Source of the DNA: Parasphingorhabdus sp. SCSIO 66989
Lineage (GTDB): Bacteria > Pseudomonadota > Alphaproteobacteria > Sphingomonadales > Sphingomonadaceae
Assembly (NCBI RefSeq): GCF_032852305.1
Contig: NZ_CP136594.1
Span: forward strand, 2,393,501 to 2,457,500
Direction of reading: 5' to 3'
Length of the DNA: 64,000 nucleotides
Shown here: one piece after another, positions 55,888-64,000 of the stretch
Layout: every line of letters starts with the position of its first letter
How positions within the stretch are numbered: the first letter of the stretch is position 1
The notes under the pieces: model-generated
The model's database searches: none
Told to the model about the DNA's origin: nothing
Seen by the model: only the letters and a program-made list of their open reading frames with translations
Translations under genes and position numbers: made by a program

Positions 55888-56370
55888 TTAGCCATTATCT
55901 TTAAGTAGGCGTCCCTGTTGGCGTTTCCAATCGCGCTCTTTGATGGTCGCGCGTTTGTCCGGCGCCTTTTTGCCCTTGGCCAGCGCTAGTTCGACCTTGG
56001 CGCGACCTCGCGAATTGAAATAGATGGAGAGCGGCACCAGCGTCATGCCCTTGCGCGCCACCGCCCCATGCATCTTGTTGATCTCGCGCTCATGCAGCAG
56101 CAATTTACGCGGGCGCTTGGGGTCATGGTTGAAGCGGTTGCCATGACTGAATTCCGGGATATTGGCGTTGATCAGAAAGACCTCGCCATCCTTCACTTCG
56201 GCATAGCTCTCGGCAATCGAGCCCTCACCAAAGCGCAGGCTCTTTACCTCGGTACCCTGCAACGCAATGCCCGCTTCAAAGACATCATCAATAGCAAAAT
56301 CAAACCGCGCACGACGGTTCTCCGCGACGGTTTTTGCCTTGTCAAAAGTGCTGTGTTTGGGCCTGGCCAT
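55888..56370 (-). CDS. smpB: SsrA-binding protein SmpB
   Basis: 160 residues. SmpB carries tmRNA to stalled ribosomes. The beta-barrel core contains [22 protein letters not shown]-like sequence (here [16 protein letters not shown]), [14 protein letters not shown] and the C-terminal basic tail [19 protein letters not shown] that enters the mRNA channel. It is upstream of the DUF2062 gene and downstream of dapA. Confidence 0.97.
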   Translation of the reverse strand: MARPKHSTFDKAKTVAENRRARFDFAIDDVFEAGIALQGTEVKSLRFGEGSIAESYAEVKDGEVFLINANIPEFSHGNRFNHDPKRPRKLLLHEREINKMHGAVARKGMTLVPLSIYFNSRGRAKVELALAKGKKAPDKRATIKERDWKRQQGRLLKDNG

Positions 56371-56421
56371 GAGGGTTGTTTCTAAACGTCTTACTATTGT
56401 TCTTCTTGATACCGCTCTTGC

Positions 56422-56487
56422 CGTTCGTCTCGCGCGAAGTCGAGAGACATTGCGCGAAATGTCTCGACTGCGCTCGACACGAACGGA
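56422..56487. repeat. REP-type palindrome, family I, copy 6
   Basis: Arms CCGTTCGTCTCGCGCG and CTCGACACGAACGG with the shortest centre of the six copies, between the dapA stop and smpB start on the same strand. Confidence 0.88.
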
Positions 56488-56547
56488 TAGGGTTAGCTGT
56501 TTGTTGCCTTAATAGCCGCGCATTGCCTTATTCAAGCTTAACACAGC

Positions 56548-57423
56548 CTAGATCAGGCCCGCATGGGCCAGTGCGGCGTCCACAGCCTTGCAGCTTGCCG
56601 CCGATGGCGGTGTCATCGGCAGGCGCAGTTCTGCGGGGAAATCGGCAATCACCTTGCTCATCGCATATTTGACCGGACCCGGCGAAGCATCGGAAAACAG
56701 GGCTTTGTGCAACGGAAACAGCCGATCCTGCAACGCCAGTGCCCGGTCCATATCCTTCGCATCCAGTGCCAGCTGGAATTGCGCGCACAATTCCGGCGCA
56801 ACATTGGCGGTGACCGAGATGCACCCTGCCCCGCCCATCGCACGATGGCCGAGTGCAACATCATCATTGCCCGATAGCTGGCAAAAATCTGATCCGATAT
56901 GGGCGCGATGATCGCTGACCCGGTCCAGCTCGCCCGTCGCATCCTTGACACCGACAATGCTGGGATATGCCGCCAGTTCGGCCATGGTCTCACAGCTGAT
57001 ATCGGTTACCGTGCGCGAGGGGACATTATAGACGACAATCGGCAGATCGCAGCCTTCAACCAATGTCGCAAAATGCGCTTTGATGCCTTCCTGATTAGGC
57101 CGGTTATAATAAGGCGGTACCACCAGCGCCGCCGCTGCGCCCGCCGCTTTGGCGGCATGCATATGCTCCAGCGCCACCTTGGTATCATTGGAGCCGCAAC
57201 CGGCAATCACTGGCACTCTTCCGGAGGCTTGTTCGATACATACGGCAACCACATGATTATGCTCGGCAATTGTCATTGTCGCCGCTTCACCCGTTGTGCC
57301 GCAAGGAACCAGTGCGCTGCTGCCCATGGCGATCTGCCAGTCAATCAGGGCGCGAAATTCTTTTTCCGCAAACGATCCGTCGCAAAAGGGAGTCGCCAGA
57401 GCCGGAATGGAACCGGAAAACAT
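56548..57423 (-). CDS. dapA: 4-hydroxy-tetrahydrodipicolinate synthase
   Basis: 291-residue TIM barrel joining pyruvate and aspartate semialdehyde in lysine and diaminopimelate synthesis. The Schiff-base lysine is Lys160 in SIVGVKDATGEL, the catalytic Tyr is in VVYNVPSRT, and PCGTTGEAATM and PPYYNRPNQEG are family signatures. It is divergent from the lytic transglycosylase gene, 122 bases away. Confidence 0.97.
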   Translation of the reverse strand: MFSGSIPALATPFCDGSFAEKEFRALIDWQIAMGSSALVPCGTTGEAATMTIAEHNHVVAVCIEQASGRVPVIAGCGSNDTKVALEHMHAAKAAGAAAALVVPPYYNRPNQEGIKAHFATLVEGCDLPIVVYNVPSRTVTDISCETMAELAAYPSIVGVKDATGELDRVSDHRAHIGSDFCQLSGNDDVALGHRAMGGAGCISVTANVAPELCAQFQLALDAKDMDRALALQDRLFPLHKALFSDASPGPVKYAMSKVIADFPAELRLPMTPPSAASCKAVDAALAHAGLI

Positions 57424-57545
57424 GGATTTGCTCCTAAAAAGTCGCCACTAGGGCATTGTTGCGTCTGGCAACAGAGATATTACCTTCGAATATTAATCCA
57501 TTGCCTGCAATGTGTTCAGCGCCTGATAAGGAGCAAAGGCCCATA

Positions 57546-59582
57546 ATGTCCAGCATGACATCATTTTTCCCCGCACCTAAAGTGCCCGCTCGTTCATTTT
57601 CCCGTTCCATCATCACCCTGCTTGCCGCCACCGCGCTCAGCGTGCCCATGGCCTGCGCTGCCCAGCCCAGCGGCCCGGAAAGCGACTGGGAACGCGCCCG
57701 TTCCGTGCTGCAAGACCGGACATCGGGCAATATCAATGCCGCGATTGACCGCTGGGAAACGCTGCGCAAATCGGGCAATTACAGCTTTGAGGAATATGCC
57801 AGCTTCCTGGTCAACTATCCCGACTGGCCCTATGAGAGCCGTTTCCGCCGCAATGCGGAACAGGCGATCAATATGGAGAGCTATTCGCCGACACAGGTGC
57901 TCGCCTATTTTGACCGCTTCCCGCCCGTCACCAACACCGGTCGCGCCCGCTATGCCGTCGCGCTCAACACCGCCGGTCAGCGCGACAAGGCGGTAGAGGT
58001 CGCGCGCGAAGCATGGCGCAACGGCACCATGACCGAGCCAGATGAGGCGCGGATGCTCGGCCTGTTTTCCAGCGAATTCACCGTCGCCGATCATGATGCA
58101 CGCATGGATGCGCTGCTCTGGGCCAATGCCGCCAGCCGCGCCAATGCTCAGCTCAGTTTCGTATCGCCGCAAAAGCGCCCGGTTTATGCCGCGCGCCTTA
58201 ACATGATCCGCAAACAGCCGGTTAATCATGCCAGCCTGCCCGATAGTGTGCGCAGCGATCCGGGATATCTCACTGCCTATGCGACACGGCTGCGCGCATC
58301 GGGGAATTCGATCACCTCGCGCAATCTGCTTGCCAATCGTCCCAAGCTGGCCAGCTATCCCCTTGATGCAGAAGAATGGTATGAAACGCTGCTGGTCAAT
58401 GCCCGCGCCGCCGCAAATGATAGCCAATGGACGCTGGCCTATAATATCGCCTCCAAGGTTGATGACGCCTTCCCCGAAGGCACAGATATCAGCCAGGAAA
58501 ATCTGGGCGTCCGGGATGACTATACCAGCCTGACATGGCTGGCAGGCACCACCGCCCTGCAGAAACAGCGCCAGCCCGCCAAGGCTGTCGGCATGTTCGC
58601 CCGCTATGGCAATGCGGCGCAAACCCCGCAAACCCGTTCCAAGGGCTTTTACTGGGCGGGTAAGGCCGCGGCAGAAGCTGGCGACACGGCGCAGGCGGAA
58701 AAATACTTCTCCATGGCCGCGCAATATGATGACCATTTTTACGGGCAACTGGCGGTTGAAAGGCTGGGACGCGAAGTCGGCCCCTTTGCAACATCGGCCC
58801 CGTCTGACCGGGTAAACATGACCGATCGCGGCCAGTTTAACAGCGACCGTCTGGTACAGGCGGCCAAGCTGGCCACCCGGCGCAGCGGCGACTGGCGGGT
58901 GCATAACAGCTTCTTCCGCGCCCTCTCCGCCCGCGCGGAAAGCGAAAGCGATTTTCTGCTGCTCGGCGAACTCTCAAAAGAAATCGGTCGCCGCGATCTT
59001 GCGGTGATTGCCGGGCAAAGCGCCCGCAAACAGGGTATAGATCGGCTGCAGGCGATTGCCTTCCCCGATATGCCGGTGCCCGGCGGTTATCAGAATAACT
59101 GGACCTTTATCCACGCGATCACCCGGCAGGAAAGCCAGTTCAGCCAGCGCGCCGTCAGCCACGCCAAGGCGCGCGGTCTGATGCAGCTTCTCCCCTCCAC
59201 CGCGCGCGAACAGGCGGGCAAGATCGGCATGGCCTATAATTTCGGCTCGCTGACCGAGGATCCGCTGTACAATATACGCTTGGGCTCCAGCTATTTCGAG
59301 CGTATGCGCCGTTATTATGGTGGCAGCTATCCGCTGGCGGCAGCGGCCTATAATGCCGGCCCCGGCAATGTGAACAAATGGCTGCGCCGCAATGGCGACC
59401 CGCGCACCGGCGCGATTGGTATCATCGAATGGATTGAGAAAATCCCGATTTTCGAGACCAAAAACTATGTCCAGCGGGTGATGGAAAACGCCGTGGTCTA
59501 TGATGTGATGCATCCCGACAAGGCGGGCTATAACGGCCCCAATCGCCTCAGCCACTATCTCGGCAAGCGCACACCGGGTTGA
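57546..59582 (+). CDS. Soluble lytic murein transglycosylase
   Basis: 678 residues with a signal peptide (cleavage likely near ACAA). A long superhelical domain of alpha-hairpins is followed by a C-terminal lysozyme-like domain. The catalytic Glu is in ITRQESQFSQRAVS (about residue 530), then AKARGLMQLLPSTA, AAAYNAGPGNVNKW and ETKNYVQRVMEN. It cleaves peptidoglycan glycan strands in the periplasm to form anhydromuropeptides. The start at ATG 57546 lies after AAGGAG; the frame is open from 57456 but without a binding site. Confidence 0.92.
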   Translation: MSSMTSFFPAPKVPARSFSRSIITLLAATALSVPMACAAQPSGPESDWERARSVLQDRTSGNINAAIDRWETLRKSGNYSFEEYASFLVNYPDWPYESRFRRNAEQAINMESYSPTQVLAYFDRFPPVTNTGRARYAVALNTAGQRDKAVEVAREAWRNGTMTEPDEARMLGLFSSEFTVADHDARMDALLWANAASRANAQLSFVSPQKRPVYAARLNMIRKQPVNHASLPDSVRSDPGYLTAYATRLRASGNSITSRNLLANRPKLASYPLDAEEWYETLLVNARAAANDSQWTLAYNIASKVDDAFPEGTDISQENLGVRDDYTSLTWLAGTTALQKQRQPAKAVGMFARYGNAAQTPQTRSKGFYWAGKAAAEAGDTAQAEKYFSMAAQYDDHFYGQLAVERLGREVGPFATSAPSDRVNMTDRGQFNSDRLVQAAKLATRRSGDWRVHNSFFRALSARAESESDFLLLGELSKEIGRRDLAVIAGQSARKQGIDRLQAIAFPDMPVPGGYQNNWTFIHAITRQESQFSQRAVSHAKARGLMQLLPSTAREQAGKIGMAYNFGSLTEDPLYNIRLGSSYFERMRRYYGGSYPLAAAAYNAGPGNVNKWLRRNGDPRTGAIGIIEWIEKIPIFETKNYVQRVMENAVVYDVMHPDKAGYNGPNRLSHYLGKRTPG

Positions 59583-59607
59583 GGCTTGAATATTCTATTT
59601 CAACAAG

Positions 59608-59693
59608 ACCGTTAGGGCTGAGCCTGTCGAAGCCCGTTTCTCAGTTAAGAACGAACCTGAGAGACACCCTTCGACAGGCTCAGGGTTAACGGT
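59608..59693. repeat. Dispersed palindrome of the CTGAGCCTGTCGAAG type
   Basis: Both arms carry GCTGAGCCTGTCGAAG-like sequence, bounded by ACCGTTA and TTAACGGT. This motif is widespread as an intergenic repeat in many bacteria. It lies just before greB. Confidence 0.85.
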
Positions 59694-59696
59694 TAT

Positions 59697-60194
59697 ATGT
59701 ATGACCGCATGCCCACTACCCAACCCAAGCCCAACTATATCAGCGCCCAGGGCCTTGCCGCCCTGCAAGCACGCTATGATGCGCTGTTCCATGGCGAGCG
59801 GCCCAAGGTGGTGGAAACCGTCAGCTGGGCCGCAGGCAATGGCGACCGTTCGGAAAATGGCGACTATATTTACGGCAAAAGGCGGCTACGCGAAATCGAC
59901 CGCGAAGTGCGCCACCTGTCGCGGCGGATCAAACAGGCCGAAGTGATCGACCCCGCCGCGCATCCCGACAAGAGCCGGATATTCTTCGGCGCGACGGTCG
60001 AACTGGCAGATGGAGATGATAACCGCCGAACGGTGACGCTGGTCGGCGATGACGAGGCCGATGCCGGAGCAGGCCGGATCGGCTGGAACTCGCCACTGGC
60101 AGGCGCTTTGCGTGGTGCTTCCGTGGGTGATTTGCGGACAGTCAGATTGCCAGCGGGGCCGAAGGAATGGGAAGTGATGGCGATTGGCTATTGA
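59697..60194 (+). CDS. greB: Transcription elongation factor GreB
   Basis: 165 residues (161 if ATG 59709 is used). GreB enters the RNA polymerase secondary channel and stimulates cleavage of backtracked RNA. The coiled-coil N-terminus contains SWAAGNGDRSENGDYIYGKR and RLREIDREVRHLSRRI, the GreB version with RxxYxYGKRRLRxID. The C-terminal FKBP-like domain ends RLPAGPKEWEVMAIGY. A repeat abuts its start, and no good ribosome-binding site is visible. Confidence 0.93.
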   Translation: MYDRMPTTQPKPNYISAQGLAALQARYDALFHGERPKVVETVSWAAGNGDRSENGDYIYGKRRLREIDREVRHLSRRIKQAEVIDPAAHPDKSRIFFGATVELADGDDNRRTVTLVGDDEADAGAGRIGWNSPLAGALRGASVGDLRTVRLPAGPKEWEVMAIGY

Positions 60195-60264
60195 GGCATG
60201 CCCATCCTGGAAACGAAGTTGGACAGAAGCAATCAGTCATTTGCATCAAAAAGTAGGCCAGAAA

Positions 60265-60627
60265 ATGAAATACGAAAAGCCAAAATTTAGGAGCGACGAA
60301 GAGATACTAGTCATTCTTTCAAGAGAAGGCACATCGACGAACGACCGCATAGAAGCAGTCCTTTCCGCATTATATTACGGATCTAGCATACAATTTTCCG
60401 GTGATATTCTAATTGAAGAGTTCTCAAATGCTAAGTACCCAGAAAGAATTTATCTGAAAAATCTTTTTGAAACTTATTACGGTATGTGCGCAACTGATTA
60501 TAGAATCGAAGACAGCATAAAGCTTTTAAAAGAATATATACATGAAAACCCTATAGATAAAGACGCAATAGAAACGACTATAGAAGCTATATTAGAGTAT
60601 AAAGTTATGTACGCAAGTGGGCCGTAA
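60265..60627 (+). CDS. AT-rich orphan protein, unknown
   Basis: 120 residues starting at ATG 60265 (MKYEKPKFRSDEEILVILS). The composition is strikingly AT-rich compared with greB and ppk2 on either side, and codons ending in A/T dominate. The sequence is acidic, soluble and probably helical (DRIEAVLSALYYGSSIQFSG, EDSIKLLKEYIHENPIDKDA). I recognise no domain. The size and composition are like orphan immunity proteins, but there is no toxin beside it, so this is only a guess. Confidence 0.6.
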   Translation: MKYEKPKFRSDEEILVILSREGTSTNDRIEAVLSALYYGSSIQFSGDILIEEFSNAKYPERIYLKNLFETYYGMCATDYRIEDSIKLLKEYIHENPIDKDAIETTIEAILEYKVMYASGP

Positions 60628-60694
60628 GAATAAATAATAATAGAAGCTAGGGTAGCGGCTCTATGAATCTCAAATTACACCAATTCCCCCAAAC

Positions 60695-61516
60695 CTATTC
60701 CTTCTCCGGCTTATACCCGAACGCTTTTTTCGCCAGCTTGACCAGCTCCGCGTCAATCTCCGGAAACTCCACAGGCACCGCCTCTTCCAGACGATCGGCA
60801 ATATGGTTCATCACCGCGATGCGCGCGGCTTTTTTGTTGTTGCTGTCAAACACCGCCCAGGGCGCCCAGCGGGTGTCGGTATGGGCGAACATATCGGCAT
60901 AGGCGGTGAGATACTCCTCGCGCCGGGCGCGGTTGCGGAAGTCATCTGCGGTCATCTTCCAGCGTTTGCGCGGCGTGTTGAGGCGGTCGGCAAAGCGCTT
61001 ATCCTGCGTTTTTTGCGTCGTGTGCAGGAATATCTTGATCAGCGTAGTGCCATCATCGACCTGCTGCGCTTCAAATTCGTTGATCTCGTCATAGGCGCGG
61101 CGCCATTGTTCTTCGGTGCAAAAGCCTTCCACCCGCTCGACCAGCACACGGCCATACCAGCTGCGGTCAAACACCGAGATATTGCGCGTCCCCGGCAGAT
61201 TGCGCCAGAAGCGCCAGAGGAAATGCCGTTCCTTCTCGGCCTTGCTCGGCGCGCCAATGGGATAGACCTCGAAATAGCGCGGGTCCCATTCGGCGGACAT
61301 ACGGCGGATGATGCCGCCCTTGCCCGCCGCATCCCAGCCTTCAAACACGATCATCGCGCGCTTTTGATGCACGATATGGGCAAAATGCACCCGCGCCAGC
61401 CGCCGCTGCACCGCTTTCAGCGCATCGCCATAATCGCCGTCAAAAGACGCACCCTTCTCATAATCTGACAGGTTTATCGTCATACGATCCCCAAATTGGC
61501 CGGTTAAACCGTGCAT
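60695..61516 (-). CDS. Polyphosphate kinase 2
   Basis: 273 residues from ATG 61516, which has AAGGGG eight bases upstream; a shorter start at 61483 (MTINLSDYEKG) is also possible. PPK2 uses polyphosphate to phosphorylate nucleotides. The Walker A motif is IVFEGWDAAGKGGIIRRM, followed by SWYGRVLVERVEGF, and the lid carries RLNTPRKRWKMTADDF. This is the single-domain PPK2 form. It is convergent with the AT-rich orphan gene. Confidence 0.93.
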   Translation of the reverse strand: MHGLTGQFGDRMTINLSDYEKGASFDGDYGDALKAVQRRLARVHFAHIVHQKRAMIVFEGWDAAGKGGIIRRMSAEWDPRYFEVYPIGAPSKAEKERHFLWRFWRNLPGTRNISVFDRSWYGRVLVERVEGFCTEEQWRRAYDEINEFEAQQVDDGTTLIKIFLHTTQKTQDKRFADRLNTPRKRWKMTADDFRNRARREEYLTAYADMFAHTDTRWAPWAVFDSNNKKAARIAVMNHIADRLEEAVPVEFPEIDAELVKLAKKAFGYKPEKE

Positions 61517-61622
61517 AGCATGATCCCCTTGCAACAGGTTTAATGCCACCAGTTTAATCCGCCGCGGTCAAGCCGCTTCCGCCACCATATTCGAGGGATT
61601 TGGCGAATGTCTCAATATGGGA

Positions 61623-62003
61623 TCAGGCGGGGAGGCAGCGGATATCATAGCGCGCAAAGACAGAATCCGCCGTGACAATTACAGCATCCACACCCATGGC
61701 CTGGGCGATAATCATATGATCAAAAGGGTCGCCATGATGCCACGGCATTGCCTCGACCCTTGCGCAATCTTCAGCATTGAATGGCAGCAGGGTAAAGCGC
61801 TGGTCATCGAGCAATTGCATAATCGCATCACTGCTGATGCCCAGCTTGCCGATCTGATGTTTGATCGCAATCTCCCAAACCGAGGCAAAGCTGACAAAAG
61901 CCTCGCTGGCAGGGTCGGCAATGGCGGCGCGGACGCGTGGCTTTAACCGGGGGCTGTCCTCCAACCACCACAGCAGGATATGGGAATCCAGCAACAACCG
62001 CAC
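61623..62003 (-). CDS. PIN-domain toxin, VapC-like
   Basis: 126 residues. The acidic metal-binding residues are in LLLDSHILLWWLED (Asp6), VWEIAIKHQIGKL (Glu), PWHHGDPFDHMIIAQA (Asp pair) and VTADSVFARY. It is probably an RNA endonuclease of a type II system. It starts with GTG, 8 bases after the upstream antitoxin gene's stop. Confidence 0.9.
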   Translation of the reverse strand: MRLLLDSHILLWWLEDSPRLKPRVRAAIADPASEAFVSFASVWEIAIKHQIGKLGISSDAIMQLLDDQRFTLLPFNAEDCARVEAMPWHHGDPFDHMIIAQAMGVDAVIVTADSVFARYDIRCLPA

Positions 62004-62011
62004 GCGTCCGC

Positions 62012-62413
62012 TCAGTCCTGACCGTTGTCGTCGTCATATGGCCAAGCCTCAAACGAGGCGAGGATGTCCTCCGGCCATTCGTCGAAATCATCGGCCATGC
62101 CAATCTTGCCGCGCAATGCCCCGGGCTGACGTGGCTTACCATCGGGTGTAAACACCCATTTCCCATCGACAAAATAGGGCTGCCCCTCAGGGCCCTTGCC
62201 TGTTGGCGACGCCTTGGAGGCAGGCGCGGATTGTGCATGATTAAACGGCATGGCCTGCTCCTTCACTGTGTTTTGTGATGCCATATCTGGCCCTTCATCA
62301 CCCGCAATCAGCTTCTCAAGGCACAGCTTCACCAGCCCGGACAGAGACAAGCCCTGTTCGGCGGCAAGGACGCGTGCCTTGCGATGCAAAGCGTCATCCA
62401 ATGCGATCGTCAC
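62012..62413 (-). CDS. Antitoxin with N-terminal ribbon-helix-helix and C-terminal toxin-binding segment
   Basis: 133 residues. The N-terminal MTIALDDALHRKARVLAAEQ resembles a ribbon-helix-helix antitoxin. The middle is a flexible Pro/Gly/Ser region with PYFVDGKWVFTPDGKPRQPG. The C-terminal GALRGKIGMADDFDEWPEDI is the DUF2281-type peptide that blocks PIN toxins (KxxxxDDFD). It overlaps nothing downstream; the PIN gene begins 8 bases later. The two-part structure is longer than classic VapB. Confidence 0.8.
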   Translation of the reverse strand: MTIALDDALHRKARVLAAEQGLSLSGLVKLCLEKLIAGDEGPDMASQNTVKEQAMPFNHAQSAPASKASPTGKGPEGQPYFVDGKWVFTPDGKPRQPGALRGKIGMADDFDEWPEDILASFEAWPYDDDNGQD

Positions 62414-62454
62414 ATTCTCACAGAATCACAAGTGCGGCGATGCGCGCTTGCAGA

Positions 62455-64000
62455 TCACCCCTGTTTCGGCGGCTCGACCACGCGGACATGCAGTTCACGC
62501 AGCTGTTTGAAATCAGGCTGTGACGGCGCGCCCATCATCAGGTCTTCACCCTTCTGGTTCATCGGGAAGGCAATCACTTCGCGGATCGCTTCCTCGCCCG
62601 CAAGCAGCATCACGATCCGGTCGATCCCCGGTGCCGAGCCGCCATGGGGCGGTGCGCCCAGCTTGAACGCCTCGATCATCCCGGAGAATTCGCGGTCGAC
62701 ATCTTCCCGGCTGTAACCGGCAATCTCGAACGCCTTGTACATGATATCCGGACGATGGTTCCGGATCGCACCCGAGCTAAGCTCATAGCCGTTGCAGACA
62801 ATGTCATATTGCCACGCCTTGATCTCCAGCGGGTCCACCGTCTCCAGCGCTTCCATCTCCCCTTGCGGCATGGAGAACGGATTGTGGCTGAAATCGATCT
62901 TCTTCGCGTCCTCATCATATTCGAACATCGGGAAGTCGACGATCCAGCAGAATTTGAAGCAGCCCTGTTCAATCAGACCGAGCTGCTCGCCAATCTGGGT
63001 GCGCGCGGCACCGGCGAGCTTGGCGGCGTCCTTTTCCTTGCCTGCAGCGAAGAACAGGCCGTCATCGGGGCCAAGGCCCAGTTCATTGTAGAGCTCTTCC
63101 ATCCGCTCCGGGCCGTGGTTTTTGGCGATGGGGCCGCCAAATTCGCCGCCCTTGCGGGTGACATAGCCAAGCCCGGCAAAACCTTCGCCGCGTGCCCAGT
63201 TGTTCATGTCATCGAAGAACTTGCGGCTTTTTTCGTTGGTGTTCGGGGCCGGAATCACGCGAACGCATCCGCCGCCGCCAACGATTCTCTCGAACAGGCC
63301 AAAGCCGCTCTTTTCAAAGTGGCTGGTCACATCGCTGATAATCAGCGGGTTACGCAAATCGGGCTTGTCTGTGCCATATTTCAGCATTGCCTCGGCATAG
63401 GGAATGCGCGGGAATTCGCCCGACGGCGTTACAGTCTTGTCACCGGAGAACTCTTCAAAGCACCCGGCAAGCACCGGTTCCAATGCTTGGAACACGTCTT
63501 CCTGCGTGACAAAGCTCATTTCAAAGTCGAGCTGATAGAATTCCAGACTGCGGTCGGCACGCAGGTCTTCGTCACGAAAGCATGGCGCGATCTGGAAATA
63601 GCGGTCAAAGCCGGACATCATCAGCATCTGCTTGAACATCTGCGGCGCTTGCGGAAGCGCGTAGAAATTGCCCGGATGCATGCGGCTAGGCACGAGGAAG
63701 TCGCGCGCGCCCTCTGGCGAGGAGGCGGTCAGGATCGGTGTCTGAAACTCGGTAAAGCCCTGCTCCACCATCCGCTTGCGCAAGGATGTAATTACTGCCG
63801 AACGCAGCATGACATTGGCGTGCATCTTGTCACGGCGCAAATCGAGGAAGCGATAGCGCAAGCGAATATCTTCGGGATATTCCGCCTCACCAGCGACCGG
63901 CATCGGCAATTCTGCAGCTTCGGACTGGACGGTCACTTCGCGTGCCACCACTTCAATCTCGCCGGTCGGCAGATTGGGGTTCACCGTCTCGTCAGAACGC
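62455..64000 (-). CDS. aspS: Aspartyl-tRNA synthetase (N-terminus beyond window edge)
   Basis: Over 500 residues visible, read from the window edge (the frame includes the [17 protein letters not shown] segment of the anticodon-binding domain). The class II motifs are intact: [38 protein letters not shown], the bacterial GAD insert, and the C-terminal [15 protein letters not shown]. It is a bacterial-type AspRS charging tRNA-Asp (possibly also tRNA-Asn if non-discriminating, which I cannot tell). The start lies outside the window. Confidence 0.96.
   Translation of the reverse strand, partial: RSDETVNPNLPTGEIEVVAREVTVQSEAAELPMPVAGEAEYPEDIRLRYRFLDLRRDKMHANVMLRSAVITSLRKRMVEQGFTEFQTPILTASSPEGARDFLVPSRMHPGNFYALPQAPQMFKQMLMMSGFDRYFQIAPCFRDEDLRADRSLEFYQLDFEMSFVTQEDVFQALEPVLAGCFEEFSGDKTVTPSGEFPRIPYAEAMLKYGTDKPDLRNPLIISDVTSHFEKSGFGLFERIVGGGGCVRVIPAPNTNEKSRKFFDDMNNWARGEGFAGLGYVTRKGGEFGGPIAKNHGPERMEELYNELGLGPDDGLFFAAGKEKDAAKLAGAARTQIGEQLGLIEQGCFKFCWIVDFPMFEYDEDAKKIDFSHNPFSMPQGEMEALETVDPLEIKAWQYDIVCNGYELSSGAIRNHRPDIMYKAFEIAGYSREDVDREFSGMIEAFKLGAPPHGGSAPGIDRIVMLLAGEEAIREVIAFPMNQKGEDLMMGAPSQPDFKQLRELHVRVVEPPKQG

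Noticed and set aside
57594-58904. 436-residue open frame on the minus strand
   Set aside because: Antisense to the lytic transglycosylase, whose domains and signal peptide are clear.

Overview
The window reads as a stretch of an alphaproteobacterial chromosome, most likely from the Sphingomonadales. Supporting this are the alpha-type ClpXP adaptor SspB, a CckA hybrid kinase, an ATP12-type F1-ATPase assembly chaperone, a PEP-CTERM surface protein with its TPR lipoprotein, and two alphaproteobacterial SOS boxes (GAAC-N7-GAAC) in front of recA and a Y-family polymerase. The family is inferred from content; no 16S gene or ribosomal protein cluster is present. Coding density is high, most genes are G+C-rich, and a few clearly AT-richer genes stand out as recent arrivals.

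Layout. 1-2.7 kb: a methyltransferase (cut by the window edge), a GNAT acetyltransferase and guaA, all leftward. 2.8-8.7 kb: a PEP-CTERM block with a TPR lipoprotein, a sorted surface protein behind a sigma-54-type promoter, and a large VIT/VWA/DUF2135 secreted protein. 8.7-12 kb: an acyl-CoA synthetase, a GxxExxY gene between perfect 35-bp inverted repeats, a PaaI-type thioesterase and a membrane protein. 12.3-14.8 kb: gyrB with a strong terminator. 14.9-24.8 kb is accessory: a frameshifted AlbA_2 gene, a RelBE-type toxin-antitoxin pair, a Nudix hydrolase, tag glycosylase, two Y-family polymerases, a CPBP protease, an MFS exporter and a pentapeptide/LprI protein.

24.8-28.9 kb is a leftward histidine operon in the order hisB-hisH-hisA-hisF-(unknown)-hisE-HIT, interrupted by two dispersed repeats. 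29-31.5 kb holds sspB, a small protein, gmk and a DUF4197 protein. 31.6-43.4 kb is a divergent catabolic cluster. Leftward are an SDR and two acyl-CoA dehydrogenases that look like a heteromeric pair. Rightward are a GPH-type symporter, an ACAD10/11-like dehydrogenase, a Zn-alcohol dehydrogenase, an APH-like kinase, two SDRs and a serine hydrolase. The kinase plus ACAD pairing suggests catabolism of 4-hydroxyacyl-CoA compounds.

43.6-50.3 kb: ATP12, a small membrane protein, a HAD phosphatase, a PaiB-like protein, an RluA-type pseudouridine synthase and fluC/crcB as one overlapping leftward operon, then alaS. 50.5-55.2 kb: a lipoprotein, recA, and a receiver protein translationally coupled to cckA. 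55.3-64 kb: DUF2062, smpB, dapA, a soluble lytic transglycosylase, greB, an AT-rich orphan, ppk2, a VapBC-type pair and aspS (cut by the window end).

The intergenic spaces carry at least five families of dispersed palindromic repeats. One family, with 9-nt-periodic CGCRAAG arms, occurs both as a gene-carrying cassette (the GxxExxY gene) and as two 80-nt gene-free hairpins plus a solo arm. I regard this as the most interesting structure in the window.
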